A stretch of 64,000 bases of DNA from Calcarisporiella thermophila CBS 279.70 (lineage: Eukaryota; Calcarisporiellomycota), in NCBI RefSeq assembly GCF_041956535.1, contig NW_027192218.1, positions 263,728-327,727 of the forward strand. The letters are read 5' to 3'. The notes under the pieces are model-generated. The model had not been told where the DNA came from, did no database searches, and saw nothing but the letters and a program-made list of their open reading frames with translations. The number at the start of each line of letters is the position of its first letter. Positions within the stretch are counted from its first letter, which is position 1. Shown here one piece after another: positions 22,716 to 33,556 of this stretch. The position numbers and the translations under genes were made by a program.

Positions 22716-24131
22716 TTAGGCAGCGGTGGCGTTGCGTTTGCCCGTGACCGAGGAGGTGTCCTCTCCGAAGAGGGCGATGACGTGGGCAACAGCCTTGGTG
22801 TTCTGCTCCAACAGAGTCTTGTTGACGTTGTTGATGTCGTCGCAAGCCAAGTGGTAGCAGGCGTCGTAGGCTTTGCCGGCCACGCCACCGTAGATGGCCT
22901 GTTGCTCTTGAGTCTTAATTCCTTCACCACCGGTGATCAGACCGCCAGTGGGGATGTCGATGAACGAGTAGGTGTCGGTGTTGGCATAGGGGCCGGGAAT
23001 GCTTTCCGCCGGGATATTTTTGGAGCGGAAAAAGTCCTCGAACACCTTGGTGATGACCTCGGAGCCTGGGGCGAGGGTGGCGTTACCGACATCCTTATTG
23101 TAGATCGAGTTGCGGCCATTGGGAGAGCCGATCATGTCAAAGTTGAGGTACAAGGCAAGCTTTTTCTTCTCCTCGGGCGCCAAGTTCTTGACGTAGTACT
23201 GCGATCCCAAGAGGCCGTACTCTTCGGCCGTCCACCATGCCACGCGAATCTTGTTCTTGGGCTTGTAGTCAGCACCGAGCTGCTTGACGACCTCGAGCAA
23301 AGCCACAGTGCCGGAGGCGTCGTCATTGATGCCGGCGCCGAAGGTCACTGAGTCCGAGTGGGCTCCGAGCAACACGACGTTGTCCTCGTTGCCCTCCTTT
23401 GTCTCGGCGAACACGTTGTGTGAGACATAGTCGGTCACCTCATTGGCAATCTCCAGGCTCACGGGGGTTGTGACATTGGCGAGTGCAAGTCCAGCGTTGA
23501 GCGGCAGGGTGCCGACCGGGATGGTGACGTTGGCGCCCCAGTCGGACAGACGGGTCGAATAGTACTTGTCGGCCGAGTTGATAATGATGGCGCCCACGGC
23601 ACCTTGGGACTGAGCTTTCAAGACCTTGACGGTCAGGTTGCAGCCGCCGCGCGGGAACAGGGCAATCTTCCCGGTCACGTTGACCTCCTTGTAGTTGGGG
23701 TCGTCACAACCGGCGTAGACAGGGTGGGTATTGTTGCGGAGCAAGGCAACTGGAGCCTCGACCTTTCCGGAGGGAGTGTAAGCCACGCCGAGGAAGCTGG
23801 TCACATTGACGGAGGCGGGGGCGGTGAGTTTCTGCTCGGAGATGTGCGAGACCTTGGAGGGGAATTCCTGCAGCGACACCTTCCAGCCAGCGGCCTCGGA
23901 CTCAGCGGCGAGATACTCCACCGTCCTCTCGTGGCCCTTGGAGAAGAAGACACGCGTGGGGTTGCCCTCGCTCTCCTTGGCGAAGTCGTTGAGCTTGACC
24001 AGGTGGGCAAAAATGTTGTCTGCGTTGATCTTGTTGACGATCCAGTCGGTGTCGGTTGGCTTGGCGACGTCGACGGGGGCGGCCATGACGACAGCGGCAG
24101 CAGCCAGCAGGGATGCGGTAAGAAGCTTCAT
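22716..24131 (-). CDS. Secreted M28 aminopeptidase with PA domain
   Basis: This is an extracellular or vacuolar di-zinc aminopeptidase of the leucine-aminopeptidase Y type; it trims N-terminal residues from peptides. It is a single exon of 471 residues. The signal peptide runs to about MAAP (residue 18). An inserted PA (protease-associated) domain includes CDDPNY and LFPRGGCN. The peptidase core has the zinc ligands in GAHSDS, INDDASG, TAEEYG, NFDMIGS and CYHLACDD. Several N-glycosylation sequons are present. A longer upstream frame exists, but the Met at 24131 starts a perfect signal peptide. The gene is intronless and clearly GC-rich, unlike the genes to its left. TATAAAAG lies about 125 bp upstream. 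The long antisense frames here are coding-bias shadows. Confidence 0.95.
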   Translation of the reverse strand: MKLLTASLLAAAAVVMAAPVDVAKPTDTDWIVNKINADNIFAHLVKLNDFAKESEGNPTRVFFSKGHERTVEYLAAESEAAGWKVSLQEFPSKVSHISEQKLTAPASVNVTSFLGVAYTPSGKVEAPVALLRNNTHPVYAGCDDPNYKEVNVTGKIALFPRGGCNLTVKVLKAQSQGAVGAIIINSADKYYSTRLSDWGANVTIPVGTLPLNAGLALANVTTPVSLEIANEVTDYVSHNVFAETKEGNEDNVVLLGAHSDSVTFGAGINDDASGTVALLEVVKQLGADYKPKNKIRVAWWTAEEYGLLGSQYYVKNLAPEEKKKLALYLNFDMIGSPNGRNSIYNKDVGNATLAPGSEVITKVFEDFFRSKNIPAESIPGPYANTDTYSFIDIPTGGLITGGEGIKTQEQQAIYGGVAGKAYDACYHLACDDINNVNKTLLEQNTKAVAHVIALFGEDTSSVTGKRNATAA

Positions 24132-26033
24132 TATGAGTAAGGTGGCGGGGGCTCGAGACTCGTGTGAACGGCTGTATACAACCAGCGGCAAGAAGAGGAG
24201 GGAACCTTGGGTGGATTTACAGTTTTTTGCACTCAAAAGTCGAAATGGCGCCCTTTTATAAAGGGGGCCGCGGGCCACGAACCTTACATTGCAAGTGATT
24301 TGATTTGGTGTGCTGGGGTGCACAATGGTAAGTTGCTAAAGTATTCCCTTATCCAGCCAGAGTTTGTGCCCTCGCTAATGGTGACATGAAAATTGCGGCA
24401 TCGCCAGGCACGCAATATTGCAAAATTTTGCCATCGCAAAAAGGAAAGGCCCATCCCCCGTTTGTCAGCAGCGAGCGTGGCCGTCGCCTTCGGACATACC
24501 AGCCGCCTTGGCCGTGGATGGCCTTTGGGCACGACGACGCCGGCCCTCTTCAGGCCAAGCATGTCACACGTCGCTTCCGCCATGGTGTCGAGCGATCTGC
24601 ACCTAGGTAGCATTGTGCTTGGGCATCGCATCTCCTCAGCGGCCCTCCGCACATATATGTCCACCCCTCTTCCCTGATTATGCCCGTCTCCGTGAGAAAA
24701 TTCGTGCTACATGGTAGTCTCGTGCTCCCATGGTGCCATCGCCCTCTGCTCGCCCGTCTTATGGCTACTTTCAAAACAATCCTCAAACGATAGCCAGTGG
24801 CACCACTGCAACTTAAGGCCTCCTTGCAATGCAACCATCCCTGATGATTGCTACCAAGGCCGGTTTCCGCAGGCTCCCAAGCAGCACAGTCCCATGATTA
24901 GGCAAGGTTTGGCACGTGCGCATCCTCTCCCACCGTCACGAGTCGCCGCATCCCTGGGCCATGCAAGGAGATATGGAGCAGCTGGATAGCCAGTTGTAAT
25001 GATGCAATGGACCCTTCTTTGCTCCAACCCTCACCCCACCTACCAAGGCTGCAAAGGTCGTTTATTTTCCGCTCGGTCCTAATCAATTGCGCCATCCTCC
25101 ACCGCTCACCGTCTGTGACTTTGCTCTGTGCTACCCGGGAAAAATCCCACGTTTCAACACCCGCCGCGATTCTCCACGAGTCTTCCTCCTCTACGGAATT
25201 TCTACAGCGGCGGGGTGCGGTCACAGAAAAGCGAGCCAAATGGCTTGCCCGTGCTACGTGGGAAAGTTGAGAGGGTGGCATGGCAACCGAGCACCCCCCT
25301 CCACTCCTTGGGGGAGCGAGTCGTTGGGCGGCCAATTTCCCGAGCTCGGCCGAAAAGTCTAGATTTCAACAAAGCATGGTGCGCAGATGTTAGCCCTGGG
25401 AGCCTTCGCCCATCGAGCTCTAAAAGTTTGGAATGGTGAGAATGGGTAGAATAGATTTCCATTTGAAAATAATGATTGGGTTTTCGATTTAAGGACTGTG
25501 AGTTGGGAAACCAAAAACATCTCCCACATAATTAAAACGCATCCAAATCATCTGAATATTGGCCGCGGTTCTGTACTGGCATGTTTAGCATTTTCTCATA
25601 GTTGTGCCTTATTTTATCTTGTGGGCAACGTCAGGTGTGAAAAATTAGAATTCTTCGTATAAGGTTCATAAAAAGAATACAAAATAGGCTTATTGAAATA
25701 GCTGCGTGATTTAATTCTAAAACCTTAGACTAAATTGCGTGCATGATATTGTGGCTGCGTGCCATGGTCAATGCTTCTAGTAGATTCCTCTATATCCGAA
25801 GACTCTTGAATGAACCTTTGCTAATACGCAAGTTGGCGCCCCAAGCGTTACAAGGAGGTTCGAGGGACAAGGTGGTCATAATATAGGCTATACCTGTGAA
25901 TTGTCTAAACAAGACCTGTAGGTATCTGCCGTGGATGAATTCAAATAGATTAATACAAAAGTAGGCCAGGTATGCTTCAACATTAGAGACTCGAGCGAGA
26001 CAACTATTCGAGTGGGATATTTTCTACCCAGTT
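24132..26033. other. GC-rich then AT-rich gene-poor region
   Basis: 24132-25440 is GC-rich and carries many overlapping open frames on both strands, none with a domain, signal peptide or spliceable continuation; this is expected where stop codons are rare. 25440-26033 turns AT-rich with nothing recognisable. The aminopeptidase TATA-like element is at 24253-24260. Confidence 0.45.
24253..24260 (-). promoter_or_regulatory. TATA-like element of aminopeptidase gene
   Basis: TATAAAAG on the minus strand, about 125 bp upstream of the ATG at 24131, within a GC-rich flank. Confidence 0.55.
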
Positions 26034-26502
26034 CTAATTTTGTCTGCGTAGATTTGGTACACCATGAATCACCCTTAGTGTCCTCTTTTTTCGAATCCAG
26101 CTAAGCCAGGCCTCCTCTGTCGCTAATAATCCATCATTTACTCTCATTTGAGGATATACATGCCGTCGGGCAAAAATTAAAATAGCCCTGACGCCGGCGT
26201 TGCTCGGCAATAAACAGGTCAGCTCGATGCCCGGCTGATTGGTTTGCCAGTGTGCTCCCACCGTATTGGAGGGATAAGAGCCTTGATTAGTAAGACAAAA
26301 CTGTATTCCTCCCGCGGGTTGATGCCACTTGTTTATTTCTAAACAACGTCACTTCATCCCTAGGGAAGAGCCGCTGAAAATAGATCTTGCCAATCTGCGG
26401 TGTGAATTCTGAATATCCTCGGAGTCCCCGCACTGGAAAATTCATCGCCAGATTCCCCGTTGTTCCTGAATTTTCGCTAGACGAATGGGCACAAGTGTGC
26501 AA
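26034..26502 (-). pseudogene. Frame-broken coding tract, unknown secreted-like protein
   Basis: Two minus-strand frames look protein-like and abut with a frame change near 26320. The upstream part reads through RGYSEFTPQIGKIYFQRLF and then LFRNKQ. The downstream part, in another frame, reads WHQPAGGIQFCLTNQGSY, GAHWQTNQPGIELTCLLP and ILIFARRHVYP to a stop at 26034. No intron with good sites joins them cleanly. Coding-like sequence may also continue upstream to about 26700. It may be a frame-shifted pseudogene or an unresolved multi-exon gene; I do not recognise the family. Confidence 0.3.
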
Positions 26503-26726
26503 TATTAAGTAAATAGGCTCGAGACCCTAGTTATCGATATCCAAGCCATCTCACCTAGGTTGAGCCAAGTAGGGTGTGGAGAATGGCTCCGCGGCTAGAA
26601 GTTGAATAGGACCTACCGTATACTCGAAGCAAGAGATAACACTGCCGCGCCGGGCAGAGTCGCGGCCATTTGGGACCCAAAGCTATTTTATTGAAACTCC
26701 TCAAGAAAACGGAAGAAGCAAAAACT

Positions 26727-26742
26727 GGGGGGGGGGGGAGGG
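26727..26742. repeat. G-rich homopolymer tract
   Basis: A run of about ten G with one A followed by more G in otherwise mixed sequence; a simple low-complexity tract. Confidence 0.6.
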
Positions 26743-26871
26743 GAAGGCAATAATCTACAAGAGAATTTTGTATTTATCTTTTGGATATTGAAATAAAAAA
26801 TGAAGAGGCAAAACAAGACATTAACCACACTACTAATACTATATTTACTGTACATTCACACAGTCTAACCC

Positions 26872-27459
26872 TCACTCGTAGCCCAAGCAATGCCGGACAC
26901 GCCGTGTCGGGGTCTGGGGCGACATGTCTCCAAGCTCTTTTCTCCTTCTCTTTTCCCCCTCGTCGCCGTCGAGATGGGGAAGGGGCAGCATGACGCCCAG
27001 CGAGCCGCTTTCGTCCTTGGCCGCTCTCTGCAAAGCCTTCAGGAGCGACTGGCTGTCATTTCGCACAATGTTGGAGCGCGGGCTTGGAGAGGGAGGGGCC
27101 GTCCAGCCGGCGCCCTCTTCATCCCCGGATTCCTCTGCCTTGGGTGGCTTTTGGCTGGTGCTTGCGGGCCTGCGGGTGGGGGTTCGAGGATCATCGAATA
27201 GCCGGCGCGCAATCCGGTTGCGTTCGGTCCAGCGCCTATCCACGGAGAAGATGTCTGCTTTGTGGGATTGGGCCTGGGTCCTCAGAGAGCGGGAGAGGCC
27301 GAGGGGGCGCCTTGAGTGGGAATGCGAGGCATTAGATGGAATGAGCGATGTCGGCGTGAGGGGGAATGAGGTCGTGGAATGGATGGGCGTGATCCGGATG
27401 GGATGCCGAGGGAAGCTGTGGCGGGCTGGAGATGACGACTTGGAGGGTGAGAGCCGCAT
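26872..27459 (-). CDS. Ser/Pro-rich basic protein with SP/TP motifs, unknown
   Basis: This single-exon frame encodes 195 residues starting MRLSPSKSSSPARHSF. It is rich in Ser, Pro, Arg and Thr, with many SP/TP dipeptides (SPSPRS, PQTPTRR, DDPRTPTRR), the consensus for proline-directed kinases. A more ordered middle contains FSVDRRWTERNRIARRLFDD and LLKALQRAAKD. No signal peptide or membrane segment is visible. A longer upstream extension to 27648 exists in frame, but its Pro-rich sequence looks like untranslated leader. The plus strand is also open here, which is common in this GC-rich block, so the call rests on protein-like composition only. Confidence 0.42.
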   Translation of the reverse strand: MRLSPSKSSSPARHSFPRHPIRITPIHSTTSFPLTPTSLIPSNASHSHSRRPLGLSRSLRTQAQSHKADIFSVDRRWTERNRIARRLFDDPRTPTRRPASTSQKPPKAEESGDEEGAGWTAPPSPSPRSNIVRNDSQSLLKALQRAAKDESGSLGVMLPLPHLDGDEGEKRRRKELGDMSPQTPTRRVRHCLGYE

Positions 27460-28105
27460 TGCGATGGCGGGATGCACTAGTTGATGCAGATGCTGGACAA
27501 TGATGAGAATTCGGCTTGAGGCGGGGGGGGAGGGGGAGAGAGAGGGCGGGAGGAGAGGAAAAATTTTTCGCGTTTTAGGGAAGGGGCGGAGAACAGGAGG
27601 GGCGGGTCTCCTGAGGAAACCTTGTTCGCAAGACGCGTCGCCGGCCATTGGCTCCGGCGAGCAGTCCTAATTTCGCTCGAAGCCCCCAAAGGAAGGCAGG
27701 CACGCTGCAATATGCCGAGAAAGGCAGCACGCGCAGTCACGCGTGGAGCGGTGTATCCAACCGAGGCCCAGGATGCTGGGTCCGATTGAGGGGTTTAAGT
27801 GAGTTAAGGTTGTGTGGGAGTCAAGATGACACGCCCGTGGTTGCTTTGTGCTCGGCCCAGCGCTGCAGGATGCTCCGCCCGAGCCTGGCAACGCGGGCGG
27901 CCGCAGCCTCGGGTTGCACGCCCATATCCCTGCTGCGCGTATTAGAGGTGGGTTTTATTAACAGTGTAGAAGCGTATGGTCCAAAGGGACAATGGGGCCC
28001 CTTCTTCTCATTATGACAATTCACATTCAGCCGACCGCGTCGGCGCCCCCTCTGCACCACTCCCCTTCCCCTCTCTCCCCGCCAGCCTCCAAGCAAGCCC
28101 CCTTC
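27460..28105. other. GC-rich spacer, no gene recognised
   Basis: Overlapping short frames on both strands without features. The right end is the 3' flank of urease. Confidence 0.45.
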
Positions 28106-31100
28106 TCAGAACAGGTATACTCGCCCCGCTAGTGGCACCTCCATGGCGGGTTTGCATTCGCAGTCTGCGCCGTCGGCCGTGACCGCATAGGTCTCTGGAT
28201 CCACCCGCATCGCCGGCAGCGCATCGTTCAGCTTCATGTCGCTCTTCCGCAGTCCGCGGCAGCCCCGCACCGCCTCGACCCGCTTTCTGAGGCCGTATTC
28301 GCGGCGCACGGTGGGGAGCGATGCCTGGCTGACAAAAGCAATGCTGGTGCGTGCCGCGGCCATGGGGCGCGCACCAAACATCGGGCGGAGAAGGCGGGGC
28401 TGGGTGGTAGGAATGGAAGCGTTTGCGTCGCCCTAAAAAGGGAAAAGAGTGGGTGGGTGGGGAGGGCAGAGATGAGCAAATCAAGCTGAGGCGGGCGCTG
28501 GAGCCAATGGAGGGCAGCCACCGCCGCGTGTCAGCATTGCGCTTACCATGTTCGCCCAAGCGATAAAGCCGCCCTTGATGACCAGGTCCGGCTTGGTTCC
28601 AAAGTGTTCGGGCCGCCACACGACCAGATCGGCCAGCTTCCCCGCCTCCACGCTCCCGATGACGTGCGCAACCCCGTGGGCGACGGCCGGGTTGATGGTG
28701 TATTTGGCAATGTAACGCCGCACTCGGAAATTGTCCGCCTTGCGATCCGCCTCCGTCTCCCCCGGCCCAAGCAGGGGGCCGCGTTGGTCCCGCATCTTGC
28801 TCGCAGTCCTCCAGGTGCGAGCCACCACCTCTCCGATGCGCCCCATGGCCTGCGAGTCCGAGCTGAGCATGCTGATGGCGCCGATGTCGTGCAGGATGTC
28901 CTCGGCCGCGATGGTCTCGGCGCGAATTCGGCTCTCGGCAAAGGCAATGTCCTCGGGCAGGTCGCGGGACAGGTGGTGGCACACCATCAGCATGTCGAGG
29001 TGCTCGCTCAGCGTGTTGTGGGCGTAGGGCATGGTGGGGTTGGTGGACGAGGGCAGAACGTTGTCGGCCCCGCACACCACGAGAATGTCGGGCGCGTGGC
29101 CCCCGCCCGCCCCCTCCGTGTGGTAGGTGTGGATGGTGCGGCCCTTGAAAGCGTTCAGCGTGTGCTCCACAAACCCGCTCTCGTTCAGCGTGTCTGTGTG
29201 GATCGTCGCCTGCACATCATACTCCTCGCACACGCCGAGGCACGTGTCAATGGCGGCAGGAGTCGTGCCCCAGTCCTCGTGCAGCTTGAGCCCGATCGCC
29301 CCGGCCTCAACCTGATCGCGCAGGGCCTTTGGATCGGAGCAGTTCCCCTTTCCTGTAAACCCAAAGTTGAGGGGAAGATCGTCGGTCGCGGCCAGCATAA
29401 GCTCCATGTGGCGCCGGCCTGGAGTGCAGGTGGTGGCATTGGTGCCCGTGGCCGGCCCTGTGCCGCCCCCTATTAGGGTCGTGATGCCATTGGAGAGGGC
29501 CTGTCAAGAAGGGGGAGAGGGGTTAGGTACGGGGTCGACGGCCCTTTGAAAACAAATAGGGGTGCGGGTGAGCGGAGGCGGGATTGGGCTTCCCATGGCC
29601 CGCCCATCCCCTGCCCTAAGGGTTATGGTAGACTTGGGGATTTTACCTCTTCTGCTAATTGCGGACATATGAAATGCACGTGCGCATCGATCGCGCCCGC
29701 GGTCACAATGGCGCCCTCGGCAGCTATCACCTCGGTGGTTGCGCCGATATACAAGTTCGGGTGGACCCCTTCCATGATGTCCGGGTTGCCCGCCTTGCCG
29801 ATCTCGATGATGATGCCATTCTTCACGCCAATATCGGCCTGATAATTAGACGCCGGGGAGCGCATGTTAGGTCACATGCAAAATAAAGTCAATCGCTCTG
29901 TTTAATCCAAGGTAGGAAGGAGAGGTATACTTTATAGATCCCCGTGTAGTCGAGAACGAGGGCGTTGGTCAGCACCAAATCCAACGCCTCCGCGTCCCCT
30001 ATCCCCGTGCATTGTCCCATTCCATCGCGGATGACTTTTCCCCCACCAAACACACACTCGTCGCCGTAGACGGTGTAGTCCCGTTCCACTTGGACCCACA
30101 GGCTCGTATCGCCCAGTCGTACCAGATCACCCGTCGTGGGCCCGTATCGTTGGGCGTAGGACGCGCGGTCGATCTGGTGCGGCTCGATCGCCTCCACCCT
30201 GTCGCGCTGTGGCTGGTGTCCATATCCAAGCGCATGGATCCGCTCCATGATTTCGGGGAGACGCGAGGGGCAAACGGGACCGGAGGCGAGGTTGTTTCCA
30301 CCACGAATGATGGCCCTCCCGCCGATGGCCACTAGGTTGACGATGCGCGTGTCGCCGGGCTCGAAGCGCAGCGCCGCTCCGGCCGGGATGTCAAGATGCA
30401 TCCCATAGGAGAGCTCGCGATCGAATATGAGATTGGGATTGGTTTCTATGAAATGGTAGTGGGATCCGACCTATTGGATTTGCATTTCATACAGCCAAAT
30501 TAGAGAAAGTACTCGGCACAGTGGGGAAGAGGGTGCCTGGGAACATCCGCCTGGTTCAGCGGTAGAACAAAGACAGGATGGGGAGGGGGGATGATAAATG
30601 ATCGGAGATAGAACATTAAAGGATGACTTTACCTGCACCGGCCTATCTCCACTGTTGGTCACGCGTAGGGCAACTCTCCTTCTGCCTTCTCCAAGCACAA
30701 TGCGTCCGGGCATGCTCACCACCGCACCCGGCCCTTTCTCCCAAGCTGCCTCCTCCTCCTTATCGTCGAGTTCCCCAAACACATCCGCACTGGGGGGCGG
30801 CAGAAAACTGCCATACAGGGCGCGCTCTATGTTCCCGTCGACCGTCGAGATGGGATTGTGCACGGTGATTAGAAATGTGCCGTCTTTGAAGGTGGATTCC
30901 ACCTGCAGTTCGTGGAGGGTTTTCCACACGCCCGGCATCACATGCCTCCGCCCCAGGATTTCCCGCCCGATATCCATTAGCTCTGCCACGCTATACCTAC
31001 CGTCTCTTGCCAACTCCATCATCACGGTGGCAAGCAAAGCGATTGCCTCCGTCTGATTCAGCTTCAGTCCGCGAGCAAGTCGCTTCTGTGCTAGAGAGCC

Positions 31101-31148
31101 GGCAAGATGCAGAGTGAGCTTGTCAAGTTCGCGAGGGATTAGCCGCAT
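28106..31148 (-). CDS. URE1: Urease, single-chain fungal type
   Basis: This nickel enzyme hydrolyses urea to ammonia and carbamate in the cytosol; accessory proteins (UreD, UreF, UreG types) are needed but none are in this window. Exons in transcript order 31148-30633, 30470-29931, 29838-29647, 29500-28547 and 28432-28106 encode 842 residues, the usual size for the fused gamma-beta-alpha chain. The gamma part starts [11 protein letters not shown]; the beta part contains [12 protein letters not shown]. The alpha part has DAHVHFICP (Ni-binding His), GLKLHEDWG (Lys to be carbamylated), [39 protein letters not shown] (mobile flap) and [16 protein letters not shown]. All key residues are present, so it should be active. 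Confidence 0.96.
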
Positions 31149-31783
31149 TAGCTATGGTAATGATTCGTTCCGCGCAACCCTTTTCTTATCTTTTCTTTAT
31201 GACTAATGCTATCGGATCGTTCCGAATTCTCTTATCACGGCACTTCAGAGTAAAATTCGCGTAAGTTAATGGAAATAAAAAATTGAGTCGCGGAGATAAA
31301 CACTGGTGGCACGAAGCCAAGACCTTTGATAGAAAATCCAATCTTAACAAGATGTCAGGAGGCCGAGTCTAAATTGCCGGACAAACGTGATAGAGTGAAA
31401 ATCCAGAGGGCGGATATGGAAGTGATCCAGATCGACTAATCAATAAGTCTATATATTCTAAGCTATAACACAATAGTAACAAACACATAAATAAGCGTAG
31501 AGTAAAGGGGAAAAAAAAAAAATGCAAAGGAAACGTTTAAAATGATATCTACTTAAATGATATAGAGTGTATATAAATATTTAGAGAGAAGTAAGTCCAG
31601 CGTGTAGGAAGGGAGCAGAGGAGGAAAAAAAAATCCAAGGGAAGAAATTCCAAACGGAAACAAGTAGCGGTATAAATAAAAGCCTACAATAAAACAGCAG
31701 ATATAAATAGAGTGAAAAGTATATATATAGGATCCAAGGGGGGGGGGAGGGGTAACTACACATAGAGCGAGCTTGAAATCGAG
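31149..31783. other. Spacer between urease and RGS genes
   Basis: The left end is the urease promoter; the right part is AT-rich and purine-rich with a run of nine G near 31740, presumably the 3' region of the RGS gene. Nothing coding is supported. Confidence 0.5.
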
Positions 31784-33121
31784 CTATTTTCGCTGGCTAG
31801 CTAAGCCCACCGATCTCCTCCACACAATGGAGCTTCTCAGACTCTGCCTTTTCCCCCATATTCCAAGCCGGTGCTTAATCGAGCCTGCGCTCGCTGCTCC
31901 CGTAGATTCTTCGCTCGAACTGGAGGAGCTCATTGGTCGGGAGGTTTCGGGAGCCGAGAACAAACCCGATCGCAGCTTAGGCGACTGCGGCGGAGATGCC
32001 AGAGCATCGTACTCCTCGTAGTCCACCTTCAGGAGCATGTGGCAGAATTCACGAACCATGGCTTCAAGGACGTGGAGATGTCTACGAGTGTGGGGGTTGC
32101 CGCGCGCACAAATGGTGGTCCACTCCTGCTCTAGGTAGCCGAGGAGAAAGCGGACCGCACGTGCACGCGCCTCGACAGAGTAGGAGGTGGAATGGCCGAT
32201 CTCTCGCACCATCTGGGAATAGATCTCTCCCATGGCGAACTTTGCATAGCTCGTTTCCAGCAAGTTAAATACGGCTCGCTTCGCCGGCTCGAAGATGGTG
32301 GAGAGGTCTCGAGCAATGGATGGGCTACTGGAGGACGAAATCGCAGCTTCGCACGCGGAAAGGGTATCACTGATGGTCTTGCGCACCTCCTCGTCCACGT
32401 TCACCTCGAAAAAGTGGCTGCTGCGGTCAAGGTAGATGCTGTAGATGTGCCGCGCGGCCGTAAGCTGATGGGAGAGAGAGGTGTAGGAGAAGGCCTCGTA
32501 TTGCTCGGCTTCTAGGAAGAAGAACTGGAATGGGGGAGAGATTTCGTTAGTGGGAAAGTGACTCGTGGAAACGGCTCCTCTTCCCTTCCAAGCTATGCTT
32601 ACCAAGTTTTCGCTTGAGTACTCCTGCAGCAAGCATCTCAAAAAGTAGCAGAGCGGGATCTTGGACATAAGCATCGCCTTCAGGCCCTCCCGTTCGATTT
32701 CCTTGACGCAAACGTCTAACGGGGGCTCATGCCCAAAAAACCTCAGTAGCTTCCGGGCAGAATGGTCGATTCGACGCTTGTACATCCTCTGCATATCGAA
32801 GCTTGCAACGTTGTGGACGAATGTGGCGGCCAAGGGCGAGGTGCTGGTATTGCAGCCAAGGTTGAAGAGGGACGAGAGCGAGTGCCTTTGGTGGTCTTGA
32901 GAGGCCGATGAGCAGGGGGATTCGGAGATAGAGGAGTAAGAATTCCGCCGAGAATTAGAGATGTGGTGGTCTAGGGTGTCTATAGAAACGGTGGATGTGC
33001 GGCGCTTTGAGATGCGGTTGGAGGAGCGGGTGGAGGGAGCCAGGACCCCCTCAGGAGTAGAGTTGCGGGAGAAGAGCTTGCCATCGGGAACAAGGGAAAT
33101 GACAGAACGGCGACGAGACAT
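31784..33121 (-). CDS. RGS-domain protein (regulator of G-protein signalling)
   Basis: It probably accelerates GTP hydrolysis by a G-alpha subunit. Exons 33121-32603 and 32524-31784 encode 419 residues. The first about 105 residues are Ser/Arg-rich and disordered (many RRxS-type sites). The RGS domain spans about residues 130-270, with IPLCYFLRCLLQEYSSENL, FFLEAEQYEAF, HIYSIYL, FFEVNVDEEVRKTI and AKRAVFNLLE. A second helical region follows (VRFLLGYLEQEW, LEAMVREFCHMLLKVDYEEY) and then a Ser-rich, basic tail. The 78-nt intron is in frame, so it could be missed; removing it restores the conserved ENL-FFLEAEQ junction. No DEP or membrane domain is seen. Confidence 0.88.
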   Translation of the reverse strand: MSRRRSVISLVPDGKLFSRNSTPEGVLAPSTRSSNRISKRRTSTVSIDTLDHHISNSRRNSYSSISESPCSSASQDHQRHSLSSLFNLGCNTSTSPLAATFVHNVASFDMQRMYKRRIDHSARKLLRFFGHEPPLDVCVKEIEREGLKAMLMSKIPLCYFLRCLLQEYSSENLVSIAWKGRGAVSTSHFPTNEISPPFQFFFLEAEQYEAFSYTSLSHQLTAARHIYSIYLDRSSHFFEVNVDEEVRKTISDTLSACEAAISSSSSPSIARDLSTIFEPAKRAVFNLLETSYAKFAMGEIYSQMVREIGHSTSYSVEARARAVRFLLGYLEQEWTTICARGNPHTRRHLHVLEAMVREFCHMLLKVDYEEYDALASPPQSPKLRSGLFSAPETSRPMSSSSSSEESTGAASAGSIKHRLGIWGKRQSLRSSIVWRRSVGLASQRK

Positions 33122-33556
33122 TATAGAAGGAATGGGAAGAGGAGAGTCTAATAACTTAGCATGGAGAAGAGGCTGAAGAGGGATCGAATGCTAGAGTCTC
33201 TAATTGATGGATGGCGCTCACAATCCAATTCTCCAAACGAACCGAATGCAAATGATATATATATATAGAAGGCACAGAAGAAAACAAAAGAACAAACATG
33301 CAAAGGGCAAGGCCTAGGACCAACGGTGGTTAACAAACTGCAGAAAGGGGAAGAGGGAGGGGGTGACTTTTGGTTTGGCAAGTTTGAGACCATCCAAATT
33401 GGACCCATACACACCATTGGTGCAATGTTAATTTATGTTACTTTGGCTAGGTTAGGTTGGGTGGGGAAGAGTGGTGGCGAGATGGTTCCGTAATCGTCAA
33501 AATCCGGTGAGGGGTCCAACCAAAGCTCTACACAATCCAAGCTCAGCAATCGCACC
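33122..33556. other. Divergent promoter region of RGS and MAPR genes
   Basis: About 435 bp between two divergent start codons. A TA repeat at 33256-33267 (atatatatatat) is the only notable element. Confidence 0.45.

Noticed and set aside
22716-24131. Bacterial horizontal transfer of the intronless aminopeptidase
   Set aside because: It has a fungal-type signal peptide, PA-M28 architecture and local promoter, and its GC content matches neighbouring fungal genes.
22782-24140. Long open frames antisense to the M28 aminopeptidase
   Set aside because: Gly/Val-rich shadows of a GC-rich coding exon; no domain or signal peptide.
28604-29476. 290-residue frame antisense to urease
   Set aside because: Mirrors the urease alpha exon; composition is an artefact of codon bias.
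29931-30470. Truncated or split urease
   Set aside because: The apparent separate frames are exons; splicing gives an intact chain with all active-site residues.
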